Assembly (NCBI RefSeq): GCF_031010175.1
Contig: NZ_JAUAMB010000013.1
Coordinates: 62,001 to 126,000, forward strand
Reading direction: 5' to 3'
DNA: 64,000 nucleotides
DNA from: Halomonas sp. SpR1
Lineage (GTDB): Bacteria; Pseudomonadota; Gammaproteobacteria; Pseudomonadales; Halomonadaceae
A program made the translations under genes and the position numbers. Position 1 is the first letter of the stretch. The number at the start of each line of letters is the position of its first letter. Shown piece after piece: positions 1 to 10,800 of this stretch. The notes below the pieces were generated by a model. It had not been told where the DNA came from and ran no database searches. It saw only the letters and a program-made list of their open reading frames with translations.

Positions 1-1323
1 GCGAATTCCATCAGTGTTATCGGTAAAATCAAAGCTTAGATCGAAGTGAGCATCACCGCCGCTGAGCCCTTCAAGATATACTTTTAAGTCACCTACGCTC
101 TTTTCTCTTTCCAACTCGTTCTGTTGAGTACACTTGACCTGAAATAACGGATGTACGCTGGGCTGGCGCTCAGGCTGCAGCGCCTCTACCAAAGTATCGA
201 AGGGAATATCCTGGTAGTCCTGCGCATCAAGCACGGCTTCTTTAACGGCATCTAATAAACTGGTAAACCCCTTGGTAGGCTCTAATAAGGTTCTCAGCAC
301 TTGAACATTAAGCAGATAACCAATCAGACCATGAGTTTCAGCTCTATTTCGATTAGCACTTGGAGAACCTACCCTTATGTCGCTTTGTCCACTGAAACGA
401 TGTAGCGTCAGTTTTAACAGTGACAGCATCACCATATATAGAGAAGCGCCATGCTCACGGGCTAGCTGGCGAAGGCCAGAACTCACATCACGAGATAATT
501 GAACATGACACTGGCCAGCTTTCGATGTCTCCAGGGTGCCTCTTGGGCGATCAAAAGGAAGATCGATAGGCGTGTGCGAGTCTCCTAGACGTTGGCGCCA
601 ATGGTTTAGCTGCCGCTCCATTTCACCAGCCTCGAACCAACTCCGCTGCCATATCGCATAATCACCAAACTGAATGGGTAACGAAGGTAGTGCTGCATCA
701 CGTTGTTGGATTCGGGCTTCATAAAACTCGAACAGCTCATCAATGAGCAATTGAATCGACCAACCGTCACAAGCAATATGGTGCAATACAATGGCAACTG
801 CATGGTGGCTAGTACTCAGTTGGTAGATTGCCATGCGGAATGGCGGCTCAACGTCAAGCGCAAAGGGGCGCTGAGAGAATTCGCCAATGAGGCTCTGTAG
901 TTCTTTTTCCTGATCTAACTCGGTGTGGTGCTGTAAATCATCGTGTAATACCGGCACCTGCCAGCCACTGAGAATCTCCTGCAGAGGTTCTCCATCCTCG
1001 CTCTGAGGATATATTGTGCGGAGTACTTCATGACGCGTCACAAGGTCATTCACACTCGACTCGAATGCAGCAACATCCAGTGGGCCTTGCAAATGAAACA
1101 CACCGGGCATGTTATAAGCCGGGCTTGCCGGATCAAGCTGCCATGTGAGCCATAAGCTACGCTGCGAATATGACAACGGAAATTGCTCAGCTCGGGTAGC
1201 GGGCACGATAGGAAGCTCACGAAAATCGATCCCACTACTTCTCAGCTTATTCAGAAAACTTCGCTGCGCATCGAACTGAAGTTCTGCAAAACGTTGAGCA
1301 ATCTTTCTTTCGTCCAATTCCAT
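1..1323 (-). CDS. NRPS, condensation domain (N-terminal part; runs off left edge)
   Basis: An open frame without stops runs from an ATG at 1323 to the window edge (441 codons). The translation starts with a short linker of the kind that opens pyoverdine-type NRPS proteins (QRFAELQ..., ending LPIVPA), followed by a condensation domain: SYSQRSLWL near residue 53, RHEVLRT near 98, and an intact catalytic HHIACDG near 183-189. It ends inside the C-terminal half of that domain. The start follows the stop of the preceding NRPS gene by 3 bases, with a GGAAGGGTGA ribosome-binding sequence inside that gene's end, so it is the next gene of the operon. It should add the third residue to the acyl-hydroxyAsp-Ser chain; its adenylation domain is outside the window, so the residue is unknown. 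Confidence 0.93.
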   Translation of the reverse strand, partial: MELDERKIAQRFAELQFDAQRSFLNKLRSSGIDFRELPIVPATRAEQFPLSYSQRSLWLTWQLDPASPAYNMPGVFHLQGPLDVAAFESSVNDLVTRHEVLRTIYPQSEDGEPLQEILSGWQVPVLHDDLQHHTELDQEKELQSLIGEFSQRPFALDVEPPFRMAIYQLSTSHHAVAIVLHHIACDGWSIQLLIDELFEFYEARIQQRDAALPSLPIQFGDYAIWQRSWFEAGEMERQLNHWRQRLGDSHTPIDLPFDRPRGTLETSKAGQCHVQLSRDVSSGLRQLAREHGASLYMVMLSLLKLTLHRFSGQSDIRVGSPSANRNRAETHGLIGYLLNVQVLRTLLEPTKGFTSLLDAVKEAVLDAQDYQDIPFDTLVEALQPERQPSVHPLFQVKCTQQNELEREKSVGDLKVYLEGLSGGDAHFDLSFDFTDNTDGIR

Positions 1324-1326
1324 GCT

Positions 1327-4300
1327 TCACCCTTCCAATTCGTTGAGCAGTTGATCCATAGTGGAGAGCCGCTGCGCGCGACCACCATCGGCATTCACCT
1401 GTTTTAACGTGACTTGTATTGCCATATGCGCCAGCGTCGGATATTCGAATATCAGCCGTACTGGCAACACCTCTCCAAAGCGCTGTGTGAAACGTGCCGA
1501 TATCTGCGTTGCTAAAAGAGAGTGGCCTCCAAGCTCAAAGAAGTTGTCATGGCGACCCACCTGACCGACGCCAAGCACTTCAGCCCAGATTTCCTCCAGC
1601 GCTTCTTCCACCTCACCCTGAGGCGGCTCGTACTGCGAGCTACCGGCCAAATCAGGTGCGGGCAGGGCCTTGCGATCCACCTTGCCATTGGCATTCAGCG
1701 GCAGCGCATCGAGGGCGACCACAACTCCCGGCACCATGTAGTCCGGCAATCGTTGCCCCAGCGCCTCACGTAATGAGGTGCTGTCGAGTTCACTATCAGC
1801 CTGGGGAACCACATAGGCCACCAACCTGGAACCATTGGGGCCTTCTTGGACGACCACTACTGCCTCGCGGATCTCTGGCTGAGAGAGCAGCTCGGCTTCG
1901 ATCTCGCCAAGCTCGATACGCAGGCCGCGGATCTTCACTTGATGATCGAGACGGCCCAGATACTCGAGCTGTCCATCGTCACGCCAGCGCACCAAGTCAC
2001 CGGTGCGGTAGAGGCGTTCCCCCTGCGCAAATGGATCAGCGACAAAACGTTCTGCAGTAAGGTCTGGGCGGTGTAGGTAACCCCGTGCCAACCCAATGCC
2101 TCCAAGATAGAGTTCCCCCGCGACGCCAGGCGGTGCCAAGTTAAGATCGCCATCCAGTACATAGGTACGAATACCTGCGATCGGTTGACCGATCGCTACC
2201 TGGTTGCGCCCATCCTCTTGGCACGTCCAGTGGGTAACATCAATGGCCGCTTCGGTGGGGCCATAGAGGTTGTAGAGCGCCGTGTGAGGCAGCCGAGCAA
2301 ATACCTGGTTCTGCAGTTCAGCCGGCAGCGCTTCGCCGCTACATACCAGACGCGTCAGGCTCGTGCAGGCTTCTACCTCACCATGCGCCAGGAAGGCCTG
2401 AAGCATTGAAGGTACGAAGTGCAGCGTATTGATGTTGTGGGTACGGATTAGCTCGACCAGTTGTGCCGGTTCGCGATGGGCGCCTGGCGGGGCCATCACC
2501 AGCCGTGCCCCCTGCATCAGCGGCCAGAAAAACTCCCATACCGAGACGTCGAAGCTGAACGGGGTTTTCTGCAGCACCGCATCGTCGGCTGTTAGGCCAT
2601 AGGCTTCCTGCATCCACTGTAGGCGATTAGTCAGCGCATTATGCCGGTTGGCCGCCCCCTTTGGCCGCCCAGTAGAACCCGAGGTGTAAATCACGTAGGC
2701 GAGATGTTCATCGTGCAGTGCCACCTGTGGGTTGGTTGACGCATGATGCGTCACATCCAACTGATCCAGTTCAATAACGTTTAGGCTTCCCGCCACCGGC
2801 AAGATATCGCGCAGGTGCCGTTGGGTAAGCAGCAGCTCAATGCCGCTGTCTTCGACCATATAGGTCAACCGCTCGGCAGGGTAATCCGGATCCAGCGGCA
2901 CATAGGCACCTCCCGCTTTGAGAATACCCAACAGCCCTACCACCATCTCGATAGAGCGCTCAACCGCAATACCCACTCGAGTTTCGGGTTTTACGCCTAG
3001 ACCGATCAGATAGTGGGCCAGACGATTGGCACGGATGTTAAGTTCGGCGTAGCTGAGCGACTGATCTTCGAATACTAGTGCCGTGGCTTCTGGGGTTGCC
3101 GCAGCTTGGCGCTCTATCACGTGATGGATGGGTTCGACCGGATTATCAGTTGCTGCGCGGCCTCCCCAATCGAACAGCAATGCTTTTTCCGCATTGTCAG
3201 GTAGTTCGATAGAGGAGAGCTGTGTTTCCGGCTTTTCTAATAGAGTTTTCAGTACTTTCTGGTAGTAACCGATTAAACGATGAATTGTCTGATCATCGAA
3301 CAGATCGGAATTGAACTCTAGAGCACCAACTACTTGATCCTGTTCGATGAAAATATCCAGAGACAGCTCAAACTTTGCACTCGTCTGAGGAAGATCGATC
3401 AGTTCGATAGACACCTCATCTAACTGAAGCTGTTCCTCATCAGATCTGAACTGGAGACCAAACATAACCTGAAACAGCGGCTGTCGAACGGGATCCCGCT
3501 TTACTTTCCGTTGTTCGAGTAAGACCTCCAACGGCATATCAGCATAATTGAGCGAACCCACTGCATCCTTTTTAACCTGCCGGCATACGTCACGCAGCGT
3601 CATGCCTGGATTCACTCGTACTCGAAAAGGCAGTGTCGTGATGAAAAAGCCAACGACTTCCTGAAACTCCTCTTGCTGGCGACCTGACGACGGAACTCCA
3701 ATCGCGAAGTCTTGCTGTCCACAGTAGCGGGCCAAGACTACTTGCCAGGCCGCGAAGAGTGGCACGAAAGGAGTAAAGCGCTCTTGGTGACAGAAGGCCT
3801 TTAAGGAGCTGGCGAGACTGCGATCCAACACGAAACGCTTTGCGCCCCCCCGAAACTCTTGCTGTTTGGAGTAGATACGATCCGTGGTGATTTCCAGCGG
3901 TGGGACATCGTCTCCAAGACGCTCATTCCAATACGTAAGTTCCTTGTCAATCTCGCCCGACGCCACTCTCTTATGTTGCTGAAGAACATAGTCACCATAC
4001 TGCACGGGCAAGCTTGGAAGCTTTGCATTTCTGTCTTGGCTCAACGCCTGGCGATAGGCTTCACTCAGGTCGGATTCGATGATGCGGTTTGACCAGGCAT
4101 CCGAAATGATGTGGTGAAGGCAAACAACCAGAACGTGTCGGCGCTCATCCACCTTGATTAACCGAGCCACTAGCAGCGGTGGCGCACCAAGATCAAAAAC
4201 ATGCTGCGCGACTTCCTCTATCGAGCGCGTCCGCCTTTCGTCCTGCTCTGGTGCAGCCAGCTCAGAGAGGTCTTCTTGACGTAGAGAAAAAGGGACGCTG

Positions 4301-4686
4301 GAGAGTACCGCCTGCTGCGGCACGCCGTTGTGCTCAAAGAATCGTGTTCTCAATACACTATGGCGTTGAATTAGTGCTTGAAAGGCGCGCTCTAGCGCCC
4401 CTGCATCCACGTTTCCGGTAAGCTGATAAGCACGCGGCTGGTTGTAGGCGGTAATATCCGGCGAATAGCGATGCAGGAACCAAAGCTGCTGCTGGGAGTA
4501 TGACAATGGCAATACATCACCTTCACGTATTGCTTCAGGCATTCCATCCTGCCCTTCCCTGTCATTCCCATGTGATGTTGCGTCTTGTGAATGAGCCACT
4601 TCCTTCATCGATACCCCCTCTTCCTGAACTGCATTACGAATGATGTTGCTAGGCAAACTTGGCATCTCAGTTAGTATCAAGCTCAA
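1327..4686 (-). CDS. NRPS module C-A(Ser)-PCP
   Basis: A 1119-residue non-ribosomal peptide synthetase module. After a poorly conserved leader of about 60 residues comes a condensation domain ([17 protein letters not shown], and a variant catalytic motif HHIISDA with Ala for the usual Gly), then an adenylation domain from about 515 ([29 protein letters not shown]) and a carrier domain near 1020-1090 ([10 protein letters not shown], Ser for phosphopantetheine). Reading the ten specificity positions against GrsA gives D-V-W-H-V-S-L-I-D-K, a serine code as in EntF-like domains. There is no epimerase domain, so L-Ser is predicted unless a downstream domain epimerises it. The listed start is TTG overlapping the upstream gene by 20 bases; an ATG at 4665, directly after that gene's stop, is an alternative. 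It acts after the Asp module. Confidence 0.95.
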   Translation of the reverse strand: MSLILTEMPSLPSNIIRNAVQEEGVSMKEVAHSQDATSHGNDREGQDGMPEAIREGDVLPLSYSQQQLWFLHRYSPDITAYNQPRAYQLTGNVDAGALERAFQALIQRHSVLRTRFFEHNGVPQQAVLSSVPFSLRQEDLSELAAPEQDERRTRSIEEVAQHVFDLGAPPLLVARLIKVDERRHVLVVCLHHIISDAWSNRIIESDLSEAYRQALSQDRNAKLPSLPVQYGDYVLQQHKRVASGEIDKELTYWNERLGDDVPPLEITTDRIYSKQQEFRGGAKRFVLDRSLASSLKAFCHQERFTPFVPLFAAWQVVLARYCGQQDFAIGVPSSGRQQEEFQEVVGFFITTLPFRVRVNPGMTLRDVCRQVKKDAVGSLNYADMPLEVLLEQRKVKRDPVRQPLFQVMFGLQFRSDEEQLQLDEVSIELIDLPQTSAKFELSLDIFIEQDQVVGALEFNSDLFDDQTIHRLIGYYQKVLKTLLEKPETQLSSIELPDNAEKALLFDWGGRAATDNPVEPIHHVIERQAAATPEATALVFEDQSLSYAELNIRANRLAHYLIGLGVKPETRVGIAVERSIEMVVGLLGILKAGGAYVPLDPDYPAERLTYMVEDSGIELLLTQRHLRDILPVAGSLNVIELDQLDVTHHASTNPQVALHDEHLAYVIYTSGSTGRPKGAANRHNALTNRLQWMQEAYGLTADDAVLQKTPFSFDVSVWEFFWPLMQGARLVMAPPGAHREPAQLVELIRTHNINTLHFVPSMLQAFLAHGEVEACTSLTRLVCSGEALPAELQNQVFARLPHTALYNLYGPTEAAIDVTHWTCQEDGRNQVAIGQPIAGIRTYVLDGDLNLAPPGVAGELYLGGIGLARGYLHRPDLTAERFVADPFAQGERLYRTGDLVRWRDDGQLEYLGRLDHQVKIRGLRIELGEIEAELLSQPEIREAVVVVQEGPNGSRLVAYVVPQADSELDSTSLREALGQRLPDYMVPGVVVALDALPLNANGKVDRKALPAPDLAGSSQYEPPQGEVEEALEEIWAEVLGVGQVGRHDNFFELGGHSLLATQISARFTQRFGEVLPVRLIFEYPTLAHMAIQVTLKQVNADGGRAQRLSTMDQLLNELEG

Positions 4687-7600
4687 CTAGCCCGCTCGTG
4701 CTGGCCTCAGCACAACTCTCACGTAGAGCTGCGCCCAGCTCGGCAGCGTTGGGATGATCGAATACCACGCCGGGGGCTATCTCGATCCCGAACTGCTTAC
4801 GGATGCGCGCCACCAGTTTAATCACCAGCAATGAGTGCCCGCCCAGTTCGAAGAAATCGTCATCAATGCCTACCTCGTCACGACCAAGCAGCTCGGCCAT
4901 GGCTTGGCACAGGTTGGCTTCCACGGCATCCCGGGGTTTCACCAAGTTTTTTCTTTCCACATTTTTTTGGGCCAAGGCTTCCAGCGTGGAGGTATCTACC
5001 TTGCCATTACCTAGGCGGGGGAAATGCTCAACAGGTATAAAGCGAGAAGGACACATGGGCTCAGGCAGCAGCACAGTGAGCTGCTCGCGAAGCTGGGCCT
5101 GACCCTCAACGGACGTTACCTCGGCGTCAGCGATTAGGAACGCTACGAGTTCCTGGTTATCACCGCCCCTGCCCATCAGGCGAACCAGGCTCTGCTTAAC
5201 CCCTGGCTGTACTTGCAACACGCTTTCGATTTCCGCTGGTTCAATGCGAAAACCGCGCAACTTGATCTGGTCGTCAGTTCGCCCAAGAAGGCGTACGCCT
5301 CCCTCGGGCAGCACGCACGCCAGATCGCCGGTGCGATAGAGCCGCTCACCGGCGATAAAGGGATCTTCGATAAACGCCGAAGCATCGCTATTGAGATAAC
5401 CGCGCGCCAGTTGGGCGCCGCCCAGATACAGCTCACCTACGGCGCCGGTGGGGGTCGCGTGCAAGTTATCGTCAAGCACTCGATAGCGGCAGTTTGGTAG
5501 CAGTTGGGTGAGCGGCAGCGGGCCTGCCATATCTTGCGACAGCGATACCGGGTGCACCATAACGCCCACCGTGGCTTCTGTAGGGCCATAGTGGTTGTAT
5601 AGTTGGCAATCGGGCGAGATCCGCGCAATGCTCGAAAGCAAGGCAGGAGAAGCTGCCTCGCCGCCTAGAATCACCGTTTTCGGCAACCGCGGGGCTTCGC
5701 ACTCCAGCAGGGCCTCCAGATGAGACGGCACTATCTTGAGCGCATCGATATCGGCCGCCGACATAAAGTTCGCAAAGTGATCGCCATCCTGCATATCGTC
5801 AGGCTCAGCGATCACCAGGCGAGCACCATTGAACAAGGCACCGAACAGCGCCGTATTGCCGAGGTCGGTAGCCAGCGACCCGGTTAATGCCCAGCGCTGG
5901 CATGCCGATAGCCCCATAGCCTTGGTGGCACCGGCTACGTAATTGAGCAGTTGACCATGCTCAATTACCACGCCTTTGGGCGTGCCTGTGGAGCCAGAAG
6001 TATAGAGAAGGTAAGCCACATCGCTGAGGTCAGGCTCTGGAAACGGCAATGCGCTACTACCCGCCCCTTCCACTTCTCTTGGCAGCCTCACACTGCGGAT
6101 GCCAGGAAAGGCCAGTGCTGCGAGTTCCGCCTCGCCATATTCAGTGCTCACTACTAGCGCAGGCTGGGCATCCTCAAGCACTCGACGTTTACGGGCTGCG
6201 GGCCACTCTGGATCAAGCGGCAGGTAGGCGGCACCTACACGCCATACTGCCAGTAGCAGCACGACCAAATCGGTGGAACGAGGCAGGTTGAGCGCTACGT
6301 AATCTCCATGTTTGACGCCCTGATTATCCAACCACCCCGCGATACCATTAATGCGGGCTTCTAATTGGGCGTAGCTCAGCGTGCGGCCCTGCTCCTCAAT
6401 GGCGATAGCATCCGACGTCGAAGCAGCCCAAGCGGCGATATGGGTAGCTACGCTACGTTCGCCCACGTCGAGCACACTGTCCTCAATCGACAGTAATCCC
6501 TGCTGTTGCTCTGGGGAAATAAGCGGCACCGAAAATAGCTTTTGCGCGGGATCGGCTAGACCCGCCTGAAGCAGTGTCTGGAACTGATCCAGCAAGCACT
6601 GGGCCGCCGCTCGGCTATAGCGTGATGGGTCGGTGTAGAGAGTTGCCACTGCGCCGCTCTCACTGCGGCCAACGTGCAACGCAAGTTCAAATTCTGCCGA
6701 TGGCCCTGGCACTTCTCGCAAGCGCCACTGCAAACCCGCCGACTTTAGCTCACTCACTTCCTCTGAAAATGCGAACCCCACTGCGAGGTGGCGCTTATCG
6801 GGCAGCGCATCAATTGACCAGTACTCTTGGGCTTGAGTATGCGCCTCTAGTTGCTCTGCTAAACGGGCAATCCAGCTAGAGAAGTCGCTATCCGCGACGC
6901 CTTCAACCAGCACCGGCAGCACCTTGTCGAAGAGCCCGATCGCCCCTTGCATCACCTCGTAATCCTGGCGGCAGTCGTGTTGCCAACCACCTATCACACT
7001 TTCATTGCCGCTAATTCTGGCGAGTAACGCCCACCAAGCCGCCTGCAGCACTGCCTCTGCGGATACTTGAAGCTCGTCTGCCAGGCTATCGATACGCGCC
7101 ACTAGATCCGCTTCAAGCTGACAGGCCACATATTCATGTTCTGCCCGCATATCATGGTGGTTCGCTTGCCTGGCAGGTAAGCGGCATGCTCCTGCCTGCT
7201 CGGCATGCTGCTGGTGCCGTTGCCAATACTCACGACCCTCTTCGGCGTCATCGTCGTTTTCAAGCGAAGCGCGCCATTCGATAAACTGAGAATACTGTAG
7301 CGCCGACTCATCATCGGCCCTCTCGCTCTGACCGTAAGCATCCACCAACGCTGAGCACAGCGACTGCAAACTGCCACGATCCGCCACCAACGCCGAAACA
7401 GCCAGTACTAATACCCAGGTTGTTTCGCCAGTTCGCAGGAGCGCTGGACGCACCAGTTCGCCCCTCTCGATAGCCATGGGCCGGTGCTTTAGTGCTTCGC
7501 TATAGTCACGAACATCGTTGAGCAGCGCCTCCTCGTCATCGCTGCCGCGTAAGTCTTCATTCCGCCACTCGATGGCAGGCAGGTTTTCAAGCGTTTGGTG

Positions 7601-7855
7601 GCGCAGCCCGCGATACCCCGCCACGCTTTTCAGAGCCGTAGACAGGGCTTCATGCTGTTGTCTAAGGTCGCTCAGTGCTTGCTCCAGCCGCAAGCTATCA
7701 AGTGTCCCTTGAATATCGACCACCATGACATTCGCCTGCGCCGGTGCTGCCTGCTGGGTATTACCTTCATTAGCTTCTGCCGCCACCAACACTGCGCGCT
7801 GTTCAGGGCTAAGCGGCCAATGGGCAAGGCTCTGCTGTTCCGTTATCGCATTCAT
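4667..7855 (-). CDS. NRPS module Interface-A(Asp)-PCP
   Basis: A 1062-residue NRPS protein. The first ~430 residues resemble a condensation domain in fold pattern (LSPEQRAVL, a degenerate RQQHEAL) but the HHxxxDG site is replaced by SALVADRG, so it cannot catalyse condensation in the usual way. This matches the non-catalytic 'interface' domains known to recruit stand-alone aspartyl beta-hydroxylases in siderophore synthetases. The adenylation domain follows ([31 protein letters not shown]). Its code reads D-L-T-K-I-G-H-V-G-K, close to the standard aspartate code. A carrier domain is at about 975-1045 ([11 protein letters not shown]). The ATG at 7855 has a GGGAG site upstream. The active condensation domain for this residue is on the preceding protein. 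Predicted role: load Asp, which is beta-hydroxylated on the carrier. Confidence 0.94.
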   Translation of the reverse strand: MNAITEQQSLAHWPLSPEQRAVLVAAEANEGNTQQAAPAQANVMVVDIQGTLDSLRLEQALSDLRQQHEALSTALKSVAGYRGLRHQTLENLPAIEWRNEDLRGSDDEEALLNDVRDYSEALKHRPMAIERGELVRPALLRTGETTWVLVLAVSALVADRGSLQSLCSALVDAYGQSERADDESALQYSQFIEWRASLENDDDAEEGREYWQRHQQHAEQAGACRLPARQANHHDMRAEHEYVACQLEADLVARIDSLADELQVSAEAVLQAAWWALLARISGNESVIGGWQHDCRQDYEVMQGAIGLFDKVLPVLVEGVADSDFSSWIARLAEQLEAHTQAQEYWSIDALPDKRHLAVGFAFSEEVSELKSAGLQWRLREVPGPSAEFELALHVGRSESGAVATLYTDPSRYSRAAAQCLLDQFQTLLQAGLADPAQKLFSVPLISPEQQQGLLSIEDSVLDVGERSVATHIAAWAASTSDAIAIEEQGRTLSYAQLEARINGIAGWLDNQGVKHGDYVALNLPRSTDLVVLLLAVWRVGAAYLPLDPEWPAARKRRVLEDAQPALVVSTEYGEAELAALAFPGIRSVRLPREVEGAGSSALPFPEPDLSDVAYLLYTSGSTGTPKGVVIEHGQLLNYVAGATKAMGLSACQRWALTGSLATDLGNTALFGALFNGARLVIAEPDDMQDGDHFANFMSAADIDALKIVPSHLEALLECEAPRLPKTVILGGEAASPALLSSIARISPDCQLYNHYGPTEATVGVMVHPVSLSQDMAGPLPLTQLLPNCRYRVLDDNLHATPTGAVGELYLGGAQLARGYLNSDASAFIEDPFIAGERLYRTGDLACVLPEGGVRLLGRTDDQIKLRGFRIEPAEIESVLQVQPGVKQSLVRLMGRGGDNQELVAFLIADAEVTSVEGQAQLREQLTVLLPEPMCPSRFIPVEHFPRLGNGKVDTSTLEALAQKNVERKNLVKPRDAVEANLCQAMAELLGRDEVGIDDDFFELGGHSLLVIKLVARIRKQFGIEIAPGVVFDHPNAAELGAALRESCAEASTSGLVELDTN

Positions 7856-7880
7856 TTATTGACTCCCAAACCCCGTGACT

Positions 7881-10800
7881 TCATTGACCGACCAACTCGG
7901 CATCGGCATTTGCCCCTTGGGCCTCTTCCAGCGCCGAGCGCTCATAGATGTCTCCCATCGCCACTACAATCTTGCGTGGCCCTTCGAAGGGATCCCGGGC
8001 ATGGGCCGCTAACATGTTGTCGACCATCACCACATCGCCCCGGCGCCAGTCGAAACGCACCGCACAGGCTTCGTAGGCTTCTCCGACAACCTTCATCATC
8101 TCGTCGCTAATCACGGAGCCGTCGCCGAAGTAGACATTTCGCGGTAGGCGCTCCTGACCCACCATGCCAAGCAGGTCTTCTTTCACATCAGGCTCAAGGC
8201 AGCTGACGTGGTGGAGCTGCACCTGATTGAAGAACACCCGGTCACCGGTCACTGGATGGGTGACTACCGCTGGGCAGCGTGTACGTGTCTGCAGCTCGTC
8301 ATCACCCAACCACTGCCACTCAATTCCCGCTTCTTTGAGCCGCGCCTCAACCTCTTCCTTGCTATCGGTTTTGAAAAAGTCTCGCCAGCTCACGTCCAGG
8401 TTGCGGGTGAAGGTGCGCACATAAAGCAGCCCTTTGCGCTCGAACTCCTCCACCACATCGGCGGGCAGTTGGCGCAACATCTCCCGGCAGTCAACGATCG
8501 GTGTGGCACCTCCCACGGGAGAGGGGAATTCGCAGAAGAACAGTTGCTTGCGCGGCCAGCGCTCCAAATGCGAGCTTTCGTTGTGATAGAGAATCATCTG
8601 GCGCTCGGGATAGGGGGTTGAACGGTAGGTATTGCGCCCCCCTTCTTTCTTGGGCAGGTCACCATAGTTGCCGTAAAGGCCCGGCTGGATAGCCTCGGCA
8701 AAGGCTTCAAATTCTTGCGGTGTAGTCAGCCCAAAGTTACGGAACAGAATGCCTGCATGCGTGCGTAAGTGTTGCTCGATAAAGTCACGCTGGGAGGTGG
8801 CCCAGGCAACTGCATCAAGGTCAGCGTCCGTCGCTTCGATCACGAGAGGAAAGACTCTTTTCTCGTCGAGCAATGCCGTTCGTATCGGTGAGTCACTGTT
8901 GGTCGAGGGTCGCGCACCTGGCTGGGATTTCAGGCTGCCAAGCTTGTTGAGTTTGGAACCTTTTGAAAGCTTGTTTTGCATGGCGTGTTTCTCCATTAGG
9001 GGTAAGCGAAACTCCTCAACGGGCATGTTGGGAGCTTCCACGATTTGCGCTAGTAGCGACTGCCAGGCACCGGTCAAGTGCTCGATGGTTTCGTGTCGGT
9101 ACAAGGCAGTTGCGTAGACCCACTCGACTGATAGTCCGGTATCACTCTCATCAACGAATACCGCCATATCGAACTTCGACTCCTGCCTGGGTTGAGGCAT
9201 TACCTCCACCTCAAGCCCCGGAAGTGAGAACCGCTCGGTTGGCGTGTTTTGTAGTACGAATAGGGTTTGTATCAGGGGGGAACGATCCCGCTCACGACTG
9301 ATGCTCGAAAGCTCGACAATCCGGTCGAAAGGAACAGTTTGATGATCGAAGGCATCCAGCACGCTGGTCTGTACGTGCTCAAGCCAGTGATCGAAATCAA
9401 TCTGGCCATCAGCCAAGCGAGATCGTAGTGGGATGACATTGACGAAAAAGCCAATTAACGGCTCAACATCGGGATGGCTACGGCCGGCGACATCGGTTCC
9501 CACCACTAGATCTTGTTGACGGGTCTGGCGGTGCATCAACAGCTGAAAACTCGCCAATAGAAGCGTAAATAGCGTGGTGCCACGCTGCGCGGCAAGCTTG
9601 TTCAACGCTTGTGATAGGTCTGGACTCAGTACCATGCGCAGGGAGCTCCCAGCATGTGATACTTGGCTGGGCCTGGCGAAGTCCGCTGGTAGTGTTGAGA
9701 GCGAAGGAGCATCACTTAGATAGCGGCGCCAGAAGGTTGCGCTTTGCTCAAAGGCTTCTCCCGACAGTGCTTTCTCATGCCAAGCGGCATAGTCCACGTA
9801 CTGAATACCCAGATCAGGTAACTCGGATTCCTTCCCTTCCAGTAATTCCCCGTACAAAGTGGCAAATTCCCGAATGAAAACGCTCGTTGACCAACCGTCG
9901 AACACAATGTGGTGAATAGTCAGCATCAAGGCATGCTCTTGTGCGCCAAAACGCAGCAAGCCCACCTTTATTAAAGGGCCAGTGGCAAGATCAAATGGTG
10001 TGTTCGCATACTCGGCGAAAGTATCTTGCAGATATCGCTGCTGTTCTTGCTCTGAAAGATCACTGCAATCCAAAACAGGCAGTTCGATGTTTAGATGATC
10101 TTCGATAACCGCGATGGGATCGCCACGCTCACTTTCGGGGTAGTGGGTACGCAATGCTTCATGCCGCGCAACGATGGTATTAACGGTTCGTTCCAGAACC
10201 TCTATATTCAATTCCCCTTTCAGGGAAAACAGCGCAGGAAGGTTGTAGGCGGCTCGCTCACGGTCACCCGCCTGACTCGCCAAGCGATCAACTAACCAGA
10301 GCCGACGCTGGACAGGTGCTAAAGGTAGCTCCACATGGCGGGAAATCGGTATCAGTGGATTCTGACCACCTCCCTGATGGGAGGCCGCAGGATCTGCTAA
10401 CCGGCGCTCTAATTCATCAACTACATCACCAAAGCGCGGCTTTTCCATGACGGCTCTAGTAGGGAAATCAATCGCCCAATGCTCGCTAATGCGTGAAGCC
10501 AGCTTCACCGCCGCCAGAGAATTACCCCCACTAGCAAAGAAGTGGGCATTGCTCCCCATTGGCGTTACCTGGTTGTCGCCCAGCACTTGGCACCAGAGCT
10601 TCGCTAGCGTCTGCTCCGTTTCGCTCCCAACTGTTGTGCTAGATTGCGATGCCTCTCGATCACTGGCGTCATCGTCGCCACCGCTGACAAAATGCCCGAA
10701 GGCGTGAATGGCGTAGGCGTCCAGGCTGCCCGCCTCCCAGCCTTGACGGCAGGCGCTGCGCTGTAGCTTGCCGCTGGAGGTCTTGGGAAGGCCGCCGGGG

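Noticed and set aside
1494..2060. 188-codon plus-strand frame
   Set aside because: Antisense to the serine adenylation and carrier domains; Pro/Arg/His-rich shadow without recognisable domain.
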